A stretch of DNA of 52,080 bases. Origin: Tissierellia bacterium. Its GTDB lineage: Bacteria > Bacillota > Clostridia > Tissierellales > Sedimentibacteraceae. Positions 27,079 through 35,270 of the stretch are shown here, one piece after another. Under the pieces are notes generated by a model. That model ran no database searches. It had not been told where the DNA came from and saw nothing but the letters and a program-made list of their open reading frames with translations. The number at the start of each line of letters is the position of its first letter. The stretch's first letter is position 1. A program made the translations under genes and the position numbers. Where the stretch lies: positions 1 through 52,080 of the forward strand of contig JAQVWY010000007.1 of the NCBI GenBank assembly GCA_028709465.1, in the 5' to 3' direction.

Positions 27079-27899
27079 AAATAAAGGATATAATATTTAA
27101 ATCATGGATATATATTTCCGGCATAATAGTTGTAGTTGTAACATTTGGTGTTTTTTTATATTTTTTATATAAGGGTATTAAGGTTGTTACTTTAGAATTT
27201 ATTTTAGAAGCACCAGGAGGAATGCCACTAGGTACTGAAGGGGGTGTATTTCCTGCAATTATGGGTTCTTTAATGTCGGGATTATTATCTGGATTAATAG
27301 GTGGATTACTAGGGTTGTGTACTTCAATATATTTAGTTTTTTATTGTAATAATAAAAAAAATCAAAAATATATGTTACATGCATTACAATTGTTAGCAGG
27401 TATTCCTTCTGTCATTATCGGTCTTTTTGGCTATACAGTCTTAATAGTAGGATTAGGTTTAAATAAAAGCCTTATAAGCGTAACATTAACTTTGACGGTT
27501 ATGATTATTCCATTTATTGCATTACGTATGAAAAAAGCATTAGAAGAAACATCAAAAGATCAATTTATATGTTCACTAAGTTTAGGAATTCCTAAAGGAT
27601 ATACTATTATTCATTTAGTTATTCCAAATGCTTTAAAATATATAATGACATCCCTAGGGTTAGGTATAGTATTTGCTATGGGGGCTACAGCTCCAATCAT
27701 GTTTACTGGGGCTGTAATTATTGCTGGAGTTCCAAATAAATTAACTGATCCCATAATGGCTTTACCATACCATTTATACGTACTAGTAAATGAAGGTATA
27801 TCTATAGAAATGGCATATGGAACAGCATTTGTATTGATAGTTTTAGTTTTATTAATAAATTTGATTTGCCATTTTATAGGCAATTTTGAGGATGTGTAG
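27075..27899 (+). CDS. pstA: Phosphate ABC transporter permease PstA
   Basis: Second membrane subunit of the phosphate importer, 274 residues with about six helices. Family marks are GGVFPAIMGSLMSGLLSGLI, LLAGIPSVIIGLFGYTV, and the coupling loop CSLSLGIPKGYTIIHLVIPN followed by GLGIVFAMGATAPIMFTGAV. The start ATG overlaps the pstC stop and pstB begins 2 nt after its stop, so the operon is tightly coupled. Confidence 0.9.
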   Translation: MKIKDIIFKSWIYISGIIVVVVTFGVFLYFLYKGIKVVTLEFILEAPGGMPLGTEGGVFPAIMGSLMSGLLSGLIGGLLGLCTSIYLVFYCNNKKNQKYMLHALQLLAGIPSVIIGLFGYTVLIVGLGLNKSLISVTLTLTVMIIPFIALRMKKALEETSKDQFICSLSLGIPKGYTIIHLVIPNALKYIMTSLGLGIVFAMGATAPIMFTGAVIIAGVPNKLTDPIMALPYHLYVLVNEGISIEMAYGTAFVLIVLVLLINLICHFIGNFEDV

Positions 27900-27900
27900 T

Positions 27901-28647
27901 ATGAAAGAGATAGTTTTAAAAACTGAGGATTTATGTGTTAGCTATGGGCAGAAAAAAATTCTTAAAAAAATTAATACTTTATTTGAAAAAAACAAAATTA
28001 CTGCAATTATAGGTCCCTCTGGGTGTGGTAAGTCTACTTTTCTCAAATCTCTGAATAGGACAGTTGAAGAATATGGCGGCAATATGGAAGGTAAAATACA
28101 TCTAAATAATGTAAATATTATGGATATGCCACTTCAAAACTTACGAAAATCAGTTGGAATGGTTTTTCAATTACCAATTGTTTTTCCTTTTTCCATATAC
28201 AATAATATGATATATGCACCTAAATATTTTGGCGAGAAAAAAGAAAAATTAAATGATATTGTCATAAAAAATTTAAAGAAAACTGGTCTTTATGATGAAG
28301 TAAAAGATAATTTAAAAATGATGGCTACTAAATTATCTGGAGGGCAACAACAGCGCTTGGCTATTGCTAGATGTTTAACTGTTAATCCCGAAATTATTTT
28401 ATTAGATGAGCCATGTTCAGCATTAGATATAAAAAATACAGCAAATATTGAAAATATGCTATTAGAGTTAAAAAATGAATATACAATAATAATAGTTACC
28501 CATAATTTATCTCAAGCGAAAAGAATTGCAGATAATGTAATTTTTATGGATGAAGGTCAAATAATAGAAGAGGGGAATCAAAATGAAATGTTTGATAACC
28601 CTGTTAATGTTCGCACAAAAGAGTATTTAATGTATATGAGAAATTAA
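27901..28647 (+). CDS. pstB: Phosphate ABC transporter ATP-binding protein PstB
   Basis: ATPase subunit that powers phosphate import, 248 residues. Walker A is GPSGCGKST, the Q loop is MVFQ, the ABC signature is LSGGQQQRLAIARCL, and Walker B is IILLDEPCSALD, followed by the H loop VTHN. SLNRTVEEYGG and the later PCSALDIKNT fit PstB. ATG 27901 is chosen because GAGGATG lies upstream inside the end of pstA; an upstream in-frame start (27886) is not needed. No phoU follows, unlike many pst operons. Confidence 0.92.
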   Translation: MKEIVLKTEDLCVSYGQKKILKKINTLFEKNKITAIIGPSGCGKSTFLKSLNRTVEEYGGNMEGKIHLNNVNIMDMPLQNLRKSVGMVFQLPIVFPFSIYNNMIYAPKYFGEKKEKLNDIVIKNLKKTGLYDEVKDNLKMMATKLSGGQQQRLAIARCLTVNPEIILLDEPCSALDIKNTANIENMLLELKNEYTIIIVTHNLSQAKRIADNVIFMDEGQIIEEGNQNEMFDNPVNVRTKEYLMYMRN

Positions 28648-28661
28648 ATTGAGGTGTTTTT

Positions 28662-29132
28662 ATGATGAATATTGACATACCTGGTAGAGGAAACTATATA
28701 ATAGAAAATATTGTATTTGATTTCAATGGAACAATTGCTGTAGATGGTAAAATATCAGAAAATATAAAAGAAAAATTAAATTTATTATCTAAAATGGTAA
28801 ATATTTATGTCTTGACTGCAGATACATATGGTTCAGCTGCGAAGGAATGTGAAGGGCTAAATTTAACTCTAAAAACATTTCCAAAAGGAAATGCGTCTGA
28901 TTTCAAAGCTGGTATTGTATCTGAATTAGGAAGTGATAAAACTATTTGCTATGGCAATGGTTTTAATGATATTAAGATGTTTAATATTGCTTTGCTTTCT
29001 ATAGCAATATTAGGAGCAGAAGGAGTTTGCGGTTCCCTGCTTCAACAATCTGATGTGTTAGTTAAATCAATAGAAGACGGTATCAATTTATTATTAAAAC
29101 CCGATTCTTTAATTGCAACCTTAAGAAGTTAG
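28662..29132 (+). CDS. HAD-like soluble P-type ATPase-related phosphatase
   Basis: A 156-residue HAD superfamily protein with VFDFNGTIAVDG (nucleophile Asp20). The second motif-I position is Asn rather than Asp, somewhat like the DKTGT of P-type ATPases. VLTADTYGSA is motif II, and YGNGFNDIKMF is motif IV with its Asp. There is no cap domain, so it fits the soluble P-type-ATPase-like group (COG4087). It lies 14 nt after pstB, occupies the place where phoU often stands, and is closed by a terminator. A phosphate-related role is inference from position only. Confidence 0.75.
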   Translation: MMNIDIPGRGNYIIENIVFDFNGTIAVDGKISENIKEKLNLLSKMVNIYVLTADTYGSAAKECEGLNLTLKTFPKGNASDFKAGIVSELGSDKTICYGNGFNDIKMFNIALLSIAILGAEGVCGSLLQQSDVLVKSIEDGINLLLKPDSLIATLRS

Positions 29133-29150
29133 TTTTATAAAATTTACAAG

Positions 29151-29180
29151 TAGCATGAATTTATCATGCTATTTTTATTT
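29151..29180 (+). terminator. Intrinsic terminator of the pst operon
   Basis: TAGCATGA (29151-29158) and TCATGCTA (29164-29171) with a 5-nt loop, followed by TTTTTATTT. Confidence 0.8.
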
Positions 29181-29200
29181 ATTATATTTACATTTTCTTA

Positions 29201-29259
29201 TTGACAATGATTATCAATAATAATATACTATTAATATAGTAATTGATAATGATTATCAA
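29201..29259 (+). promoter_or_regulatory. Fur-regulated promoter of feoAB with two Fur boxes
   Basis: Promoter hexamers are TTGACA (29201-29206) and TATACT (29224-29229), 17 nt apart. Fur box 1, TTGACAATGATTATCAA (29201-29217), covers the -35. Fur box 2, TTGATAATGATTATCAA (29243-29259), is a perfect 7-1-7 site just past the transcription start. Iron-loaded Fur bound here would block both recognition and escape of RNA polymerase. Confidence 0.9.
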
Positions 29260-29298
29260 AATCGATTTGTTATAATTTTCTGGGAGGAGATAAATAAA

Positions 29299-29532
29299 AT
29301 GACATTAGACATGATAAAACCTGGAAATGGTGGAATTATAAAATCTGTTGGAGGAGAAGGAATTTTAAGAAGAAGGCTTCTTGATATGGGATTGACACCA
29401 AAGACGCGTGTAGAAGTTAGGAAAGTAGCTCCGATGGGTGACCCAATTGAATTGTTTTTAAGAAGTTATGTTCTTACTATTAGACGAGATGAAGCAGCAA
29501 AAATTGTAATGGAAGAGGTAACCAATAAATGA
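29299..29532 (+). CDS. feoA: Ferrous iron transport protein A
   Basis: A 77-residue SH3-like FeoA protein that supports FeoB. The line KPGNGGIIKSVGGEGILRRR LLDMGLTP and the following VEVRKVAPMGDPIELFLRSY are typical of FeoA. The gene overlaps feoB by 4 nt (ATGA) and lies directly behind the double Fur box, so it is made under iron limitation. RBS GGGAGGAG. Confidence 0.92.
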   Translation: MTLDMIKPGNGGIIKSVGGEGILRRRLLDMGLTPKTRVEVRKVAPMGDPIELFLRSYVLTIRRDEAAKIVMEEVTNK

Positions 29533-31541
29533 GTTTAATATTTGCTTTAGCGGGTAATCAAAATTCTGGAAAAACAACATTGTTTAATAAGTTAACTGGA
29601 AGCAATCAGCATGTGGGGAATTTTCCTGGAGTTACAATTGAAAAGAAGGAAGGAATAATTAAGAATCATAAAGAAGCTCTATTAGTTGATTTACCAGGTA
29701 TTTATTCACTATCACCATATACCATGGAAGAAGTTGTAACAAGAGATTTTATTTTAAAAGAAAAACCAGACTTAATAATAAACATAATAGATGCAACAAA
29801 TATTGAAAGAAATTTGTATTTAACATTGCAGTTAATGGAACTATCTATACCAATGGTAATAGCATTAAATATGATGGATGAAGTTATTGCTAGTGGTAAT
29901 TCTGTTGATGTAATTAAACTATCTAATAATTTAGGAATTCCAGTAGTTCCAATATCAGCAAGTAAAAATCAGGGTATTTCAGAGCTCATGGATGTTATTA
30001 TGAAAACTGCCTATGAAAAAAGGCAACCTAGAAAACTTGACTTTTGTACTGGTGAAGTTCATAAGGCAATTCATTCAATATCCCATTTAATTGAAGATCA
30101 GGCTAAAAAGGTTGCATATCCTTTGAGATTCGCAGCCACTAAACTAGTAGAGGGCGATGAAATAACTATTAAGGAATTAAATATATCAGAAAATCAATTG
30201 CACATAATAAATCATGTTGTTGAGGATATGGAAAATGCATTAGGTACTGACAAAGAAGCTGCATTAGCTGATATGCGTTACAGTTATATTGAAAAAATAT
30301 GTGCTGAAGCAGTTGTAAAGCATCAAGAAACACTTGAGCAAATAAGATCGGAAAAAGTTGATAAGATATTAACCCATAAGTACTTTGGTATCCCTATTTT
30401 TTTTGGAATAATGTTTTTAATATTTTGGATTACTTTTGGGGCTGTTGGAGCTCCGTTACAAGAAATATTTGAAGAAGGAATAGCTGTTATCACTGAATTA
30501 GTTTCTAGTTTAATAATCGATGCAGGGGTAAGTGAAGTTATACACTCATTAGTAATTGACGGTATATTTGCAGGAGTTGGAAGTGTACTTTCCTTCTTGC
30601 CGCTAATAGTTATTTTGTTTTTCTTTTTATCCTTATTAGAAGACAGCGGCTACATGGCTAGAGTAGCATTCGTCATGGATAAGGCACTTAGAAAGATAGG
30701 TTTGTCTGGTCGTTCTTTTGTCCCAATGCTTATTGGATTTGGGTGCAGCGTCCCCGCTATAATGGCTACTAGAACTTTATCTAGTGAACGTGACCGAAAA
30801 ATGACTATTGTATTGACTCCTTTTATGTCTTGTAGTGCTAAATTACCTATATACGGTATGATTACCATGGCCTTTTTTCCTAACAATGCTGCTATCATTA
30901 TGATAACATTATATTTTATAGGTATACTTGTTGCAATTCTTTCAGGGTTATTGTTAAAAAGTACTGTATTTAAGGGAAATCCTGTACCATTTGTAATGGA
31001 GCTTCCAGCATATCGCATACCTTCTGCTACAAGTGTAGTGATGCATATGTACGATAAGGCAATGGACTTTGTTAAAAAGGCTTTCACAATAATTTTTATA
31101 GCTTCAATAGCAATATGGTTTTTACAAAGTTTTGATTGGTCGTTTAATTTGGTAGATGATAGTGCAAAAAGTGTACTTGCATCAATAGGTTCCCTAATTG
31201 CTCCTATATTTAAACCATTAGGTTTTAATGACTGGAGAGCATCTACAGCTTTAATTACAGGATTAACTGCCAAGGAAGCTGTTGTAAGTACTTTAACAGT
31301 ATTAACAGGAGCTGTTAGCGATGTAGAACTTTCATTAATACTTAACGGCATATTTACACCTTTAAGTTCCTACGCTTTTTTAGTGTTTACTTTACTATAT
31401 ATGCCTTGTATAGCTGCCTTTGCTGCAACAAAGAGAGAGCTTGGTTCATTTAAATATGCAATAATTACTGCTGTCTACCAAACTGTTACAGCATATATAG
31501 TTGCATTAGTTGTATATCAAATAGGAACTATAATAATATGA
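29529..31541 (+). CDS. feoB: Ferrous iron transporter FeoB
   Basis: Membrane iron(II) importer with an N-terminal GTPase. The 670-residue protein opens with the G1 motif GNQNSGKTTLFNKLTG and continues with G3 DLPGIYSL and G4 NMMDE. Then comes a helical linker to about residue 270 and a membrane part with two Gate regions (for example MLIGFGCSVPAIMATRTL and PFMSCSAKLPIYGMI). The conserved cysteines in GCSVPA and SCSAKLP line the proposed iron path. It is translationally coupled to feoA. Length and order are standard. Confidence 0.95.
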   Translation: MSLIFALAGNQNSGKTTLFNKLTGSNQHVGNFPGVTIEKKEGIIKNHKEALLVDLPGIYSLSPYTMEEVVTRDFILKEKPDLIINIIDATNIERNLYLTLQLMELSIPMVIALNMMDEVIASGNSVDVIKLSNNLGIPVVPISASKNQGISELMDVIMKTAYEKRQPRKLDFCTGEVHKAIHSISHLIEDQAKKVAYPLRFAATKLVEGDEITIKELNISENQLHIINHVVEDMENALGTDKEAALADMRYSYIEKICAEAVVKHQETLEQIRSEKVDKILTHKYFGIPIFFGIMFLIFWITFGAVGAPLQEIFEEGIAVITELVSSLIIDAGVSEVIHSLVIDGIFAGVGSVLSFLPLIVILFFFLSLLEDSGYMARVAFVMDKALRKIGLSGRSFVPMLIGFGCSVPAIMATRTLSSERDRKMTIVLTPFMSCSAKLPIYGMITMAFFPNNAAIIMITLYFIGILVAILSGLLLKSTVFKGNPVPFVMELPAYRIPSATSVVMHMYDKAMDFVKKAFTIIFIASIAIWFLQSFDWSFNLVDDSAKSVLASIGSLIAPIFKPLGFNDWRASTALITGLTAKEAVVSTLTVLTGAVSDVELSLILNGIFTPLSSYAFLVFTLLYMPCIAAFAATKRELGSFKYAIITAVYQTVTAYIVALVVYQIGTIII

Positions 31542-31560
31542 TTAATAAATAAATAAGCAT

Positions 31561-31596
31561 AAAAAGCTATCGCTCTCATTATTAAGATAGCTTTTT
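31561..31596 (+). terminator. Intrinsic terminator after feoB
   Basis: AAAAAGCTATC (31561-31571) and GATAGCTTTTT (31586-31596) pair over 11 bp and end in a run of T. Confidence 0.75.
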
Positions 31597-31704
31597 ATAA
31601 ATTATGAATGAATATGTTTACAATTGATTGGTAAAAATGTAATATATAAATAAATTAAAATTATAAAAAAATATGAATATACAATACTTTAGATTGGAGA
31701 AAAT

Positions 31705-32184
31705 ATGAAAGAAATATATTTAGCAGGTGGATGTTTTTGGGGATTGCAAGCATATTTTGACCTAAAAAAAGGAATAGTAGAAACTGTTGTAGGATATGCA
31801 AACGGTAATACAGAAAATCCTACTTATGAACAGGTTTGCACAAATGCAACTGGATTTGCTGAAACAGTTTATATTAAATATGACGAAAATGAAATTTCCC
31901 TTGTTGAAATACTTGAAAAATTTTGGAAGGTAATAGACCCTACTAGCCTTAATAAACAAGGTGGAGATATAGGCACTCAATACAGAACAGGAATTTATTA
32001 TACAGATGAAAAAGATTTATCAATAATAAAAGAATCATTATTAAATGAATCAAAAAAGTATAATAAACCTATAGTAACAGAAGTTGAAAAATTAAGAAAT
32101 TTTTATAGAGCAGAGGAATACCATCAAAAATATTTAGAAAAGAATCCTAACGGTTATTGTCATATTGATTTAAGTATAGATTAA
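31705..32184 (+). CDS. msrA: Peptide-methionine (S)-S-oxide reductase MsrA
   Basis: Repairs oxidised methionine (S-sulfoxide) in proteins. The 159-residue protein has the catalytic GGCFWG (Cys10) near the N-terminus, [37 protein letters not shown] and YRTGIYY, all of the MsrA family. A resolving cysteine is present in GYCHID (Cys152). RBS TTGGAG 7 nt from the ATG. A uracil-DNA glycosylase follows after 14 nt, so both may belong to one oxidative-damage transcript. Confidence 0.93.
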   Translation: MKEIYLAGGCFWGLQAYFDLKKGIVETVVGYANGNTENPTYEQVCTNATGFAETVYIKYDENEISLVEILEKFWKVIDPTSLNKQGGDIGTQYRTGIYYTDEKDLSIIKESLLNESKKYNKPIVTEVEKLRNFYRAEEYHQKYLEKNPNGYCHIDLSID

Positions 32185-32198
32185 AGCGAGGTCAATAA

Positions 32199-32915
32199 AT
32201 GAGTTTAATACCCAAAAATACTCACAGTTCTTGGAAAAAGTTTCTAACTACAGAAATATGTGAAGAACTAAATGAAATTGAAAAGAAAATAGGGACAAAC
32301 ACAAATCCAGGGCATGATAATATTTTAAGATTTATGCTTTGTAATTTAAATGATGTAAAAGTTGTGTTGCTAGGACAAGATCCTTATCCAGAAAAGGGTA
32401 GGCCAACAGGACGAGCCTTTGAAGTAGGAGATTTGCATTCTTGGAACGATAAATTTAGACAGGTTTCACTAAAAAACATTGTAAGACTTATTCATAAGAA
32501 TTATAACAATATTAATGAATATAAGGATATTAAGAAGTTTTCCCACATACAAGAAGAAATAAAAAATGGTAAATTTAAAATTTTACCCCCAGATGAAATA
32601 TTTAAATGTTGGGAGAAACAAGGGGTTCTTTTGCTTAATACATATTTAAGCGTAGAACCAGGGATAACTGGCAGTCATATTGAAATTTGGAAGGATTTTA
32701 GTGTCAAATTATTGGAATATGTATCTAATGAAAATAAAAATATAAATTGGTTTTTATGGGGGAAACAAGCAGAAGATAAGAAACAATATATAAAATTTGG
32801 TAATTTTTATATTAGCAGGCATCCTATGATGTGTTCTGAAAAATATGAAGATGATTTTTTGAAAAGCAATTGTTTTAAAGATACAATGAATATAATTAAT
32901 TGGTTGGGGATATAG
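32199..32915 (+). CDS. Divergent uracil-DNA glycosylase (family 1-like)
   Basis: Removes uracil from DNA by the family-1 fold. The 238-residue protein keeps the water-activating Asp in LLGQDPYP (Asp61), but the usual His after Tyr is Pro, followed by EKGRPTGRAFEVGDLHSW. Near the C-terminus the leucine-loop motif HPSPLS is replaced by SRHPMMCSEKY, with the His kept (His208). GVLLLNTYLSVEPGITGSH is the conserved middle motif. The changes are large enough that activity or base specificity may differ from E. coli Ung. It follows msrA after 14 nt. Confidence 0.8.
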   Translation: MSLIPKNTHSSWKKFLTTEICEELNEIEKKIGTNTNPGHDNILRFMLCNLNDVKVVLLGQDPYPEKGRPTGRAFEVGDLHSWNDKFRQVSLKNIVRLIHKNYNNINEYKDIKKFSHIQEEIKNGKFKILPPDEIFKCWEKQGVLLLNTYLSVEPGITGSHIEIWKDFSVKLLEYVSNENKNINWFLWGKQAEDKKQYIKFGNFYISRHPMMCSEKYEDDFLKSNCFKDTMNIINWLGI

Positions 32916-32970
32916 AATTTATCAGGAGGTTATAATAGTGTAAGATAATTCAAAATTTTTTGAATAATTG

Positions 32971-32999
32971 TTGCATTTTTTTTTGATGTTGTGTATAAT
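32971..32999 (+). promoter_or_regulatory. Promoter for the ECF S component gene
   Basis: TTGCAT (32971-32976), a 17-nt spacer rich in T, and TATAAT (32994-32999). The gene starts at 33053; I saw no riboswitch in the short leader. Confidence 0.6.
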
Positions 33000-33052
33000 A
33001 ATTTCAAATTGTATTGTATCTCATTAAGAGAACGATAACAGGAGGCTAAAAA

Positions 33053-33700
33053 ATGAATAATAGAAACACAAAAACATTGGAATTAGTGCAATTAGCACTA
33101 TTTGCAGCCATAATATTACTTATGGTATCTGTACCTTATCTTGGATATATTCCGTTGGGATTCATGAACGCAACGATTATCCATATTCCAGTAATTATTG
33201 GTGCACTATTCTTAGGACCAAAGAAAGGTGCCATATTAGGCTTCATTTTTGGGTTGACATCTTTGTTTAACAACACATTTAATCCAAATGTCACTTCATT
33301 TGTATTTTCTCCATTTTATACAATGGGAGGAGTTCACGGAGGCATAAGAAGTTTAATAGTATGTTTTGTACCACGTATTTTAATTGGAGTTGTGGCGTAT
33401 TATGTGTATCAATCAGTAATCAAAGCAATGGAGCATAAAATTTCTGCAAAACCAATTGCATTTGCAGTAGCTGGAGTGGCTGGTGCATTGACAAATACTA
33501 TTTTAGTAATGTCTGGAATATATTTCTTATTTGGTTCAAGTTACGCAGCAGCAAAAGGTTTAGCTATTGACAGTTTATATAAATTAATTTTCACAGTAAT
33601 AGGCACGCAAGGTATACCTGAAGCAATCATAGCAGGCGTAATTGTTACTGCTGTGGGACAAGTGCTGTACAAATTTCGAAAAGTAGAACATTTAGGATAA
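33053..33700 (+). CDS. ECF transporter S component (possibly pantothenate-type)
   Basis: Substrate-binding membrane subunit of an energy-coupling factor vitamin importer, 215 residues with five to six helices. Typical features are the N-terminal LVQLALFAAIILLMV, MNATIIHIPVIIGALFLGPK with the following GAILGFIFGLTSLF, and a C-terminal amphipathic end. It needs a shared EcfAA'T module encoded elsewhere. The next gene, 97 nt on, is coaBC, which makes 4'-phosphopantetheine for coenzyme A. That makes pantothenate (PanT-like) the best guess for the substrate, by context only. RBS AGGAGG. Confidence 0.8.
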   Translation: MNNRNTKTLELVQLALFAAIILLMVSVPYLGYIPLGFMNATIIHIPVIIGALFLGPKKGAILGFIFGLTSLFNNTFNPNVTSFVFSPFYTMGGVHGGIRSLIVCFVPRILIGVVAYYVYQSVIKAMEHKISAKPIAFAVAGVAGALTNTILVMSGIYFLFGSSYAAAKGLAIDSLYKLIFTVIGTQGIPEAIIAGVIVTAVGQVLYKFRKVEHLG

Positions 33701-33720
33701 ATCTTATGATTTATCCTTTT
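33695..33720 (+). terminator. Intrinsic terminator overlapping the ECF gene stop
   Basis: GGATAAATC (33695-33703) and GATTTATCC (33708-33716) form a 9-bp stem with a 4-nt loop, followed by TTTTT. The left arm includes the stop codon. Confidence 0.75.
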
Positions 33721-33797
33721 TAAATTAAGGATTGTATTTTATTCAATTTTAAAATAATATAGTAATATTAATTTTATAGACAAAGGAGAAATAAATA

Positions 33798-34994
33798 ATG
33801 TTAAAAGGAAAAAATGTTGTGGTTGCTGTAACAGGAAGCATCGCTGCATATAAAATAGCGAATCTTTGTAGCATGTTAAAGAAACTTAATTGTAATATAA
33901 ATGTTTTAATGACCAAGAATGCAACGAATTTTATTAATCCTATCACCTTTGAAACACTTACTGAAAATAAGTGTTTAATAGATACCTTTGACCGTGATTT
34001 TGAATACAGTGTTGAGCATGTGTCATTGGCAAAAAAAGCCGATGTTGTTTTAGTTGCTCCAGCTTCTGCAAATGTAATAGGTAAAATAGCTCAGGGTATA
34101 GCCGACGATATGCTCACTACAACTGTTATGGCATGTCCATGTAAAAAGATAATTGCTCCTGCTATGAATACGAACATGTATCGCAACCCAATAGTTCAGG
34201 ATAATTTAAATAAACTTAAATCTTATGAAATGGAAGTAATTACTCCTGATACAGGCCTTTTGGCGTGTGGGGATATAGGAGAAGGTAAAATGCCTTCAGA
34301 ACAAGTTTTATTAGAATACATATTAAAGGAAATAGCTTATGATAAAGATATGGAAGGATTAAATGTATTAGTAACTGCAGGACCAACAAGGGAAAAAATC
34401 GACCCAGTTCGTTTTATAAGCAATCACTCAACTGGCAAGATGGGTTATGCAATTGCGAAGCATTGTATGCAAAGAGGGGCAAATGTTACGTTGATAACAG
34501 GGAAAACAAGCATTCCCTTTCCGCCTTTTGTTAAAATTGTTGAAGTAAGTTCAGCAAAAGATATGTTTGAAGCTGTTAAAGGTATTCACAAAAATCAGGA
34601 TATTATCATAAAGGCTGCTGCTGTAGCTGATTACAGTCCTAAATTTGAATCTAATGAAAAGGTAAAGAAAAAAGATGATGATTTAAGCATTGAGCTTAAA
34701 AAAACTGATGACATACTTCAATATTTAGGGAATAATAGAAGAGATAGTCAATTTTTATGTGGCTTTTCTATGGAAACAGAAAATATGGTAGAGAATTCTG
34801 TTAAGAAACTTGAAAAGAAACGTGTAGACATGATAGTTGCCAATAATTTAAAAGAAGAAGGAGCAGGTTTCGGAACTGATACAAATCTTGTTACATTCAT
34901 CACAAAAGATGAAATTATTAAACTTCCCATTATGACAAAGGAAGAGGTATCAAAAAAATTAATTGATTTTATATTAAATAAATCTAATAAATAA
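33798..34994 (+). CDS. coaBC: Bifunctional phosphopantothenoylcysteine decarboxylase / phosphopantothenate--cysteine ligase
   Basis: Catalyses two successive steps of coenzyme A synthesis. The 398-residue protein has an N-terminal flavoprotein decarboxylase (CoaC, to about residue 180) with VAVTGSIAAYKIANL, the active-site His in EHVSLAKKADV, the substrate clamp motif PAMNTNMYRNP and a conserved Cys in GLLACGDIGEG. The C-terminal ligase (CoaB) has LVTAGPTREKIDPVRFISN, then STGKMGYAIA, and later KVKKKDD. Length and domain order are standard. RBS AAAGGAG. Confidence 0.95.
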   Translation: MLKGKNVVVAVTGSIAAYKIANLCSMLKKLNCNINVLMTKNATNFINPITFETLTENKCLIDTFDRDFEYSVEHVSLAKKADVVLVAPASANVIGKIAQGIADDMLTTTVMACPCKKIIAPAMNTNMYRNPIVQDNLNKLKSYEMEVITPDTGLLACGDIGEGKMPSEQVLLEYILKEIAYDKDMEGLNVLVTAGPTREKIDPVRFISNHSTGKMGYAIAKHCMQRGANVTLITGKTSIPFPPFVKIVEVSSAKDMFEAVKGIHKNQDIIIKAAAVADYSPKFESNEKVKKKDDDLSIELKKTDDILQYLGNNRRDSQFLCGFSMETENMVENSVKKLEKKRVDMIVANNLKEEGAGFGTDTNLVTFITKDEIIKLPIMTKEEVSKKLIDFILNKSNK

Positions 34995-35270
34995 TTCAGG
35001 ATATGACACAGGAGATATATCAATTAGTATGGGAAAATATACAAATATATTTCTTATAATATAGTATCGGATAATTATTCATAAAATTTTACAACTCACT
35101 AAAATCGGTAAAGTTCGCTAAAAACAGTGCTTTGAAAATTATTATTCTAAATTATAATGTAAAAAAAAGAATTTTATATGTTTAAAGACAATATGTTTTG
35201 GTATATATATTAATAGATAATAATGGAGGTAAAAATGATGAACTTTTACGTATGAAAGTGAGGTAATTAT
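34995..35270. other. Intergenic region with a possible six-codon leader peptide
   Basis: A strong TGGAGG site precedes a tiny frame at 35235-35255 (Met-Met-Asn-Phe-Tyr-Val-stop), 15 nt before the histidine kinase start and with the kinase's own GTGAGG after it. This may be a leader peptide that couples or tunes translation, or the residue of a deleted gene. Nothing else is recognised in the region. Confidence 0.35.

Noticed and set aside
30650..31351. 233-codon minus-strand frame inside feoB
   Set aside because: Complement of strongly conserved FeoB membrane segments; no RBS or family match. Long only because of codon bias on the sense strand.
32916..33052. Possible riboswitch before the ECF S component
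   Set aside because: The leader after the promoter is only about 50 nt and shows no conserved vitamin-riboswitch core.
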